Origin: Comamonadaceae bacterium
Lineage (GTDB): Bacteria > Pseudomonadota > Gammaproteobacteria > Burkholderiales > Burkholderiaceae_C
DNA: 11,202 bases
Reading direction: 5' to 3'
Assembly (NCBI GenBank): GCA_027490555.1
Contig: JAIXXW010000147.1
Coordinates: 1-11,202 of the forward strand
The notes under the pieces are model-generated. The model was not told where the DNA came from and searched no databases. It saw only the letters and a program-made list of their open reading frames with translations. Of this stretch, positions 6,958 to 11,202 are shown piece after piece (positions within the stretch are counted from its first letter, which is position 1; each line of letters starts with the position of its first letter). Made by a program: the position numbers and the translations under genes.

Positions 6958-7857
6958 ATGCCTAAGGCCGTTTTCACCAAGCAGGCGTCAACACCCGAGC
7001 AGCTTTTGCGAAAGCTCCGGGCCCAAGGTATGTTGGTGCCGGCCGCGCAAGAGGCCCAGGCCTTGGCCTACTTGCGCTATGTGGGCGGTTACAGGCTCAA
7101 GGGGTATTGGTTTCATGTCGTCCACCCCGCTACCAAGCAGTTTCCGACAGGCTATACCTTTGATCACCTCGTGCAACGCTGCGAGTTTGACAGAGAGCTA
7201 CGTGCGGCCACCATTGCGGCCATAGATCGCTTGGAGGTGGCCATCCGCACCGCGATGGCCAACTACCTGAGCCTTGCGCATTGTCCACATTGGTTTTTAG
7301 AGACCGGCATTTTCAAACCCACGCCCAGGTGGGGCATGGGCCGTTTCATCAAGAAAATTGAAGACGAGGTGGACCGCTCCAAAGCCAAGCGTTTTGTAGG
7401 TCATTACTTGGAACGCTATGACGAGCCATACTTGCCGCCGAGTTGGGTGATCAGTGAGTGCGTGAGCTTCGGCCTCTGGTCCCAAACCTTTTCGATTTTG
7501 CGTTCAGCCACAGACAAGAAGGCGATTTCCAAGAGGTTTGGCGTCGACCAGGTGGATGTTTTTGAGTCGTGGATGCACACGCTTACGGTGGTGCGCAATA
7601 TCGCCGCCCACCATGGGCAGTTATTGCGGGTCAAGCTGGGTGTGGCGCCCGCAACGTACAAAGCCAAGTCGATCCAGTTTAGCAATCACAAGTCTTTCTT
7701 CAGTGCCGCAACGGTGATTCAGTATTTGCTGCTTCAAACAGACTTGCCGCATACGTGGATTGATGACCTCGATGCAATTTTTAGAAAGTACCCATTGGTG
7801 GACAAGGTCGATGTAGGCTTTCCCGACAACTGGAAAACATGCGCAGGCTGGCAATGA
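6958..7857 (+). CDS. Abi_2 (AbiD/AbiF) family abortive-infection HEPN protein
   Basis: The protein has 299 residues. It shows the Abi_2 signature in order: VFTKQASTPEQLLRKL (5-20), a YLRYVGGYRLKGYW block (38-51), CEFDRELRAATIAAIDRLEVAIRT (75-98), PPSWVISECVSFGLWS in the middle, and VVRNIAAHHGQLLRV near residue 211. The last contains the HEPN motif R213-N-x3-H218 (R-x4-H), expected to cut or bind RNA. The family acts in phage-triggered growth arrest and has been proposed as related to the ancestors of Cas13. The frame is open back to a GTG at 6919, but that lies inside the small-RNA stem. The ATG at 6958 follows the terminator and gives the normal family N-terminus; it has only a weak ribosome binding site. 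The position after a structured RNA supports a toxin/RNA-antitoxin unit. The family is confident; the trigger and target RNA are unknown. Confidence 0.9.
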   Translation: MPKAVFTKQASTPEQLLRKLRAQGMLVPAAQEAQALAYLRYVGGYRLKGYWFHVVHPATKQFPTGYTFDHLVQRCEFDRELRAATIAAIDRLEVAIRTAMANYLSLAHCPHWFLETGIFKPTPRWGMGRFIKKIEDEVDRSKAKRFVGHYLERYDEPYLPPSWVISECVSFGLWSQTFSILRSATDKKAISKRFGVDQVDVFESWMHTLTVVRNIAAHHGQLLRVKLGVAPATYKAKSIQFSNHKSFFSAATVIQYLLLQTDLPHTWIDDLDAIFRKYPLVDKVDVGFPDNWKTCAGWQ

Positions 7858-8013
7858 CCAGGCAACCCCTTGCTCCTCCCGTCAAACAGCCGTCATCCAA
7901 TTCGCCGCGCTCACAGCGCTGGCCGAGTTACCCATGACCACCACTTGAATCAAGAGGTAAATCGCCCCCTAATACCCAAGGACCTGCTCGCCGCACCGGC
8001 GTCCAATATCGCA

Positions 8014-8036
8014 GCGTGATGTAGCCGCCATCACGC
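8014..8036 (-). repeat. Hairpin spanning the aldolase-family stop codon
   Basis: GCGTGATG (8014-8021) and CATCACGC (8029-8036) are perfect 8-bp arms around a seven-base loop. The stop codon of the minus-strand gene (8033-8031) lies in one arm. No T-run follows on the minus strand, so it may be a weak or Rho-assisted terminator or an mRNA 3' stabiliser. The rest of 7858-8013 shows nothing else I can name. Confidence 0.4.
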
Positions 8037-8885
8037 CAGCAAATCCGCCTCGGTGCGCACCAGATCGTTCCAGAGGGTCTGGAAGTGCAGCCAGCCGATG
8101 TATTCGCTGCCCACATGTTCGCGGCTGTAGCGGGCGCGGTCTGGGGGCACCAGGCGCGGGGTTTGGCCTGTGGCCATCACGGCCAGTTGTTGCTGGCAGC
8201 AGCGCTCGAGTGCGATGAACCAGAAGGCTGCTGCCTCGATGCTGTGGCGGCTGGCGGTGAACAGGCCGTGGTTTTGGTGGATGGCGGCTTTGACGCCCTT
8301 GAACCAGTCGGCCACTTTCAGTCCGGCTTTGACCTCGACCGCCACTTGCCCCGCTTCGTCGCCAATGACCACATGGTCTTCAAAAAAAGCGGCTGCGTCT
8401 TGTGAGATGGGCAAGAGCGGCTGTCCGAGCGAGGCGAAGGCCGTGCCGTACACCGTGTGGGCGTGGCACATGGCCAAGATGTCGGGGTGCGCCTCGTGCA
8501 CGGCGGCGTGCAGCACAAACCCGGCCCGGTTGACCGCATGGTCGCCTTCGACCACCTGGCCCTGGTGGTCCACCAGGATCAGGTTGGACACCTTGACCTG
8601 CGCAAAGTGCACCGCCATGGGGTTGGTCCAGTACAGATGGGGGCGCTCCGGGTCGCGGATGGTCAGGTGCCCGGCAAAGCCATAGTCCAAGCCGGCCCGC
8701 GCAAAAGCCCGGCAAGCCCCGGCCAGGCGTTCTTTGAGGTACTGGCGATGCTGTGCATGGTTGTCAAAAGTGGGGATGCCCGGAAACAACAGACCGGGCT
8801 GGTCGGGTTGGTAGATCGACACCTTGGGCTCGGTCAGCGGGTCAAAGCGGTATTCGGAGGAGTGAAATTGGTGGGTGGTGGTCAT
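8031..8885 (-). CDS. Class II aldolase/adducin family protein
   Basis: The protein has 284 residues. It matches the class II aldolase/adducin fold, whose members use a zinc ion held by three histidines to cleave or isomerise sugar phosphates or related hydroxy acids. CHAHTVYG (140-147) supplies H141 and H143, and HQNHG (203-207) supplies the third, H206. AGHLTIRDPE (71-80) fills the position of the usual glycine-rich substrate loop. The first 40 residues are an N-terminal extension of low similarity to the core. The ATG at 8885 gives MTTTHQF with GGA about ten bases upstream. An in-frame ATG at 8975 would overlap the promoter dyad and is less likely. The gene is divergent from a LysR-type regulator, which probably controls it. 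The substrate cannot be assigned; sequences like this are often annotated only at family level. Confidence 0.87.
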   Translation of the reverse strand: MTTTHQFHSSEYRFDPLTEPKVSIYQPDQPGLLFPGIPTFDNHAQHRQYLKERLAGACRAFARAGLDYGFAGHLTIRDPERPHLYWTNPMAVHFAQVKVSNLILVDHQGQVVEGDHAVNRAGFVLHAAVHEAHPDILAMCHAHTVYGTAFASLGQPLLPISQDAAAFFEDHVVIGDEAGQVAVEVKAGLKVADWFKGVKAAIHQNHGLFTASRHSIEAAAFWFIALERCCQQQLAVMATGQTPRLVPPDRARYSREHVGSEYIGWLHFQTLWNDLVRTEADLLA

Positions 8886-9011
8886 GGGCAGTCCAAAAAA
8901 GCCAGAGGGTTCGACAAGCGTGCGTGGCCCGATGTTCGCCCCTGGGGGGTGCCTTGACAAACGGTGAATGCTCATGAAAACATGAGCTCATTTCATCTGA
9001 AAATGACTTGC
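8886..9011. promoter_or_regulatory. Divergent control region with a perfect dyad (8970-8987)
   Basis: The 126 bases between the aldolase-family gene and the LysR gene contain GCTCATG-AAAA-CATGAGC (8970-8987), a perfect inverted repeat. A TTGACA (8954-8959) on the plus strand lies just before it, but no good -10 is seen at the right distance. LysR regulators usually bind dyads between their own gene and a divergent target, so this is the best operator candidate. It does not fit the strict T-N11-A form. Confidence 0.5.
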
Positions 9012-9914
9012 ATGAGAAATCTTCCGCCTTTGGCCCGTTTGCGCACCTTCGAGGCGGCCGCCCGGCTGCAGAGTTTTGCCCTGGCCGCGCAAGAGCTGCA
9101 CCTGACGCCTTCGGCCATCAGCCACCAGATTCGCGATTTGGAAAAGTATTTCGGGCGCCCGCTGTTTGAGCGCAGCCACCGCCAGGTGCAGACCACGCTT
9201 GAGGGGCAGAGGTTGTTTGAGAGCCTGGACCGTCTGTTTGGCGCACTCGAAGCCAGTTGCGCCGAGGTGCATTTGCCCACGCAAGACCAGGTGCTGGCGG
9301 TGCACTGCGCCCCCAGCCTGGCACTCAAGTGGTTGGGGCCGCGCTTGCCCGGCTTCATGGCCTTGCACCCCAACGTCAACATCCGCCTGACCACCGGCGC
9401 GGAGCCCCTGGATTTGGGGGCGCAGCGCGAGATCGATGTGGCGATCACCTACGGCCCGCCACGCCTGAGCGCGGGGCTCGATGTCTGTGCCTTGGGCGAC
9501 GAGCACATCGCCCCACTGGTGGCCGCGCACTTGCTGCAACACGGCGAGTCGCCTGAGCAAGTGCTGGCCCGAGGGCCGTTGATCGATTCGCAGCTCAGCC
9601 CGGTGGGCTGGCCGCAATGGTTCGCCTTTCACGAGCTGCCGATGCCGGTTCGGCCCCGGCCGTCCTTTGACCGTGCGGCCATGGCGATTGCGGCGGCGGT
9701 CGATGGCATGGGGGTGGCGCTGGAGAGCACGCGCTTGGCCGCCCGCGAGATCGAGCGCGGCGAGCTGGTGGTGTTGGGTGCAAAGCGCTGGCCGGCCTTG
9801 ATGCGCCCGGTGCATTTCATGGGTGTGCGCCACACCGACCGCGCACGCGGCGCCACAGCGGCCTTTGTGCAGTGGGTGCAGGCGCAGGCAGGGCGGGGTG
9901 AGTCAGCGCCTTGA
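9012..9914 (+). CDS. LysR-family transcriptional regulator, GcvA-like
   Basis: The protein has 300 residues, the normal LysR length. Its N-terminus MRNLPPLARLRTFEAAARL is typical of the GcvA-like branch. A winged helix-turn-helix follows: FALAAQELHLTPSAISHQI (22-40), RDLEKYFGRPLFER (41-54), then the linker helix. Residues about 90-295 form the co-inducer-binding domain, with IDVAITYG as one recognisable block. I chose the ATG at 9012 because it gives the canonical start; ATGs at 9003 and 8964 are in frame but have no better ribosome binding site. The gene is divergent from the class II aldolase-family gene, the usual arrangement of a LysR regulator with its target, and a dyad lies between them. 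The 3' end overlaps the convergent EamA gene by 12 bp. The inducer is unknown. Confidence 0.93.
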   Translation: MRNLPPLARLRTFEAAARLQSFALAAQELHLTPSAISHQIRDLEKYFGRPLFERSHRQVQTTLEGQRLFESLDRLFGALEASCAEVHLPTQDQVLAVHCAPSLALKWLGPRLPGFMALHPNVNIRLTTGAEPLDLGAQREIDVAITYGPPRLSAGLDVCALGDEHIAPLVAAHLLQHGESPEQVLARGPLIDSQLSPVGWPQWFAFHELPMPVRPRPSFDRAAMAIAAAVDGMGVALESTRLAAREIERGELVVLGAKRWPALMRPVHFMGVRHTDRARGATAAFVQWVQAQAGRGESAP

Positions 9915-10802
9915 GGACACCCAGATGCCACCCACGATGAGGGCGAAGGCCGCCAGGTGGTACAGCTGGGGCAGCTCGCCCAAAAAGGCGGCCGAGAAGA
10001 TGGCCGCGAACAGCGGCGTGAGGTTGGCAAAAAAGCCGGCCACCGCAGGGCCTGCCTGCTGGATGCCCAGGCCCCAGCAGCGGTAGGCCAGCACGGCCGG
10101 GCCCACCGCCACAAAGGCCAGGGCACTGATCAGGGGCCAGCCCCAGGTGATGTGGGCATCGCTCAGGCCCCACTCCAGGCCCGCAAACAGGCCGGACCAG
10201 CCCAGGCCAAACACCACCTGCGCCAGCAAAAACGCCGCCCAGTCGCCCCGGATCGCCTCGGGCTCGTCTTTGCGCGTCAGCATCCAGCTGTACCAGGTCC
10301 AGCAGGCCGTGGCCAGCAGGATGAACACATCGCCCACCACCAGACGCACCGCCAACAGCTGCGCCCAGTCGCCCCGCGACAAGACCACCAGCACCCCCAC
10401 GATCGACAGCACCGCCCCGTACAGTTGGGCGCGTCGCACCGGGGCCTGAAAAAACATGGCCCCGATGGCCAGCATCCACACCGGGCCGCTGGCGGCCACC
10501 AGGGTGACGTTGAGTGGGGTGGAGGTGTGCAGCGCCAGGTACTGCAGCGCGTTGTAGCAGCCCACGCCCAGCAAACCGAGCACGGCAAAGCGCCGCCAGT
10601 GCGCCCACAGGCCGCTGCTGCGCCGCAACACCCATGCGGCCAGCGGCAGCAAGATGAACAAGGCCACCACCCAGCGCATGAAGTTCAAGGTGATGGGCGG
10701 CACCAGGTCGGTGACCAGGCGGCCCACGACCGCATTGCCTGCCCACAGCAGAGGGGGAACGGTCAGCAGCAGGGCTGTGGTGGGCGTGAGTTTTTGGGAC
10801 AT
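9903..10802 (-). CDS. EamA/DMT-superfamily transporter, 10 transmembrane helices
   Basis: The protein has 299 residues and is almost entirely hydrophobic. About ten transmembrane helices in two EamA repeats (about 1-140 and 150-299) match the drug/metabolite transporter superfamily of inner-membrane exporters. Recognisable pieces are LLWAGNAVVGR early in repeat 1, the RW after helix 2 (LNFMRWVVALF), YLALHTSTPLNVTLVAASGPVW at the end of the first half, and FFANLTPLFAAIFSAAFLGE in repeat 2. The ATG at 10802 (MSQKLTP) leads straight into helix 1; in-frame ATGs at 10820 and 10904 would add a charged tail unusual for the family. The stop lies within the LysR gene's 3' end. The substrate is unknown; amino acids or small metabolites are common in the family. 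Confidence 0.9.
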   Translation of the reverse strand: MSQKLTPTTALLLTVPPLLWAGNAVVGRLVTDLVPPITLNFMRWVVALFILLPLAAWVLRRSSGLWAHWRRFAVLGLLGVGCYNALQYLALHTSTPLNVTLVAASGPVWMLAIGAMFFQAPVRRAQLYGAVLSIVGVLVVLSRGDWAQLLAVRLVVGDVFILLATACWTWYSWMLTRKDEPEAIRGDWAAFLLAQVVFGLGWSGLFAGLEWGLSDAHITWGWPLISALAFVAVGPAVLAYRCWGLGIQQAGPAVAGFFANLTPLFAAIFSAAFLGELPQLYHLAAFALIVGGIWVSSRR

Positions 10803-10922
10803 GCGCCACTGTATCGGCATTCGGGTTTTCCCGCTGTCACCCACCTGTCGCGCATCTGTCCCCGCTGCCTGCTGGGGGACGCGATTCGTGGCAAAGTCAC
10901 GCATCCCAAACCCATGTCCAAC

Positions 10923-10927
10923 AGGAG
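10923..10927 (+). promoter_or_regulatory. Strong ribosome binding site of the quinone oxidoreductase gene
   Basis: AGGAG at 10923-10927 lies six bases before the ATG at 10934 and fixes that start. The 131-base gap between the EamA gene and this gene shows no convincing promoter on either strand. Confidence 0.75.
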
Positions 10928-10933
10928 ATTTCC

Positions 10934-11202
10934 ATGAGCCTTGCAGTCCAGATCGACCAGAACGGTGGTCCCGAAGTCATGAAACTGGTCGACGTCACCG
11001 TGGGTGAACCCGGCCCCGGCGAGATCCGCATCCGCCACAAGGCCATCGGTTTGAATTTCATCGACGTGTACCAGCGCAGCGGTTTGTACCAGCTGCCCAT
11101 GCCGCTCAAGTTGGGCATGGAAGCTTCGGGCGTGGTCGAAGCCGTGGGCGAGGGCGTGACGCACCTGAAGGTGGGTGACCGCGCGGCTTACGCCAGCCAG
11201 CC
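10934..11202 (+). CDS. Quinone oxidoreductase (NADPH-dependent, zinc-free MDR family), N-terminal part
   Basis: The first 89 codons of a gene that runs off the right edge; family members have about 325 residues. The visible part is the GroES-like catalytic half. GLNFIDVYQRSGLY (39-52) is the hallmark of quinone oxidoreductases related to E. coli QorA, followed by LGMEASGVVEAVGEGV (60-75) and VGDRAAY (80-86). The usual zinc-binding cysteine and histidine of alcohol dehydrogenases are absent from this part, as expected for the zinc-independent branch. These soluble cytoplasmic enzymes use NADPH to reduce quinones by one-electron transfer. The NADPH-binding Rossmann half lies outside the window. 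It is divergent from the EamA gene and has a strong ribosome binding site. Confidence 0.9.
   Translation, partial: MSLAVQIDQNGGPEVMKLVDVTVGEPGPGEIRIRHKAIGLNFIDVYQRSGLYQLPMPLKLGMEASGVVEAVGEGVTHLKVGDRAAYASQ

Noticed and set aside
6681..6965. A 94-codon plus-strand frame between mod and AbiF
   Set aside because: It has no ribosome binding site, no recognised domain, and it passes through the promoters and stems of the small RNA. It could be a gene remnant at best.
970..7893. Possible direct repeats bounding a mobile island (AACAGCCG near 970 and near 7886)
   Set aside because: Only eight matching bases, with no integrase, transposase or tRNA nearby. This match level is expected by chance.
8886..8975. 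Upstream ATG at 8975 for the aldolase-family gene
   Set aside because: It would add 30 residues unlike the family, has no ribosome binding site, and would place the start inside the regulatory dyad.

Overview
The window looks like a piece of a high-GC betaproteobacterial chromosome, probably Comamonadaceae or a close relative. This is an inference from codon bias and protein style, not from a marker gene. It has a defence segment at about 1000-7860, flanked by ordinary sensory and metabolic genes. I see no tRNA, rRNA, CRISPR array, transposase or integrase.

Left edge (1-1086). Two minus-strand genes form a small sensory unit. One encodes a secreted single-Cache-domain protein. The other, downstream of it, is the N-terminus of a methyl-accepting chemotaxis protein that runs off the window. 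An AT-rich region follows, with a candidate promoter and a 17-bp dyad directly in front of the defence operon.

Defence operon (1087-6658, plus strand). Three genes are joined by two 4-base ATGA stop/start overlaps: a type III restriction subunit (Res), a DUF1016/YhcG-type protein, and a type III N6-adenine methyltransferase (Mod). Three things stand out. The order is res first and mod last. The DUF1016 protein appears to have lost its PD-(D/E)xK nuclease core in an in-frame deletion. The central part of mod, covering the target-recognition region, is much lower in GC than the rest, which suggests an exchanged specificity cassette.

AbiF module (about 6799-7857, plus strand). A compact nested hairpin ending in a U-run lies 19 bases before the ATG of an Abi_2-family (AbiD/AbiF) HEPN protein with an R-x4-H motif. 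This layout matches the small-RNA/AbiF pairing proposed to act as an RNA-antitoxin defence system, and it is the most interesting object here. The neighbouring R-M operon has no visible terminator before it, so the two systems may be transcriptionally linked.

Right side (8031-11202). A class II aldolase/adducin-family gene (minus) is divergent from a GcvA-like LysR regulator (plus), with a perfect dyad between them. The LysR gene converges on, and overlaps by 12 bp, an EamA/DMT-type exporter gene (minus). The window ends in the first 89 codons of a quinone oxidoreductase of the zinc-free MDR family.
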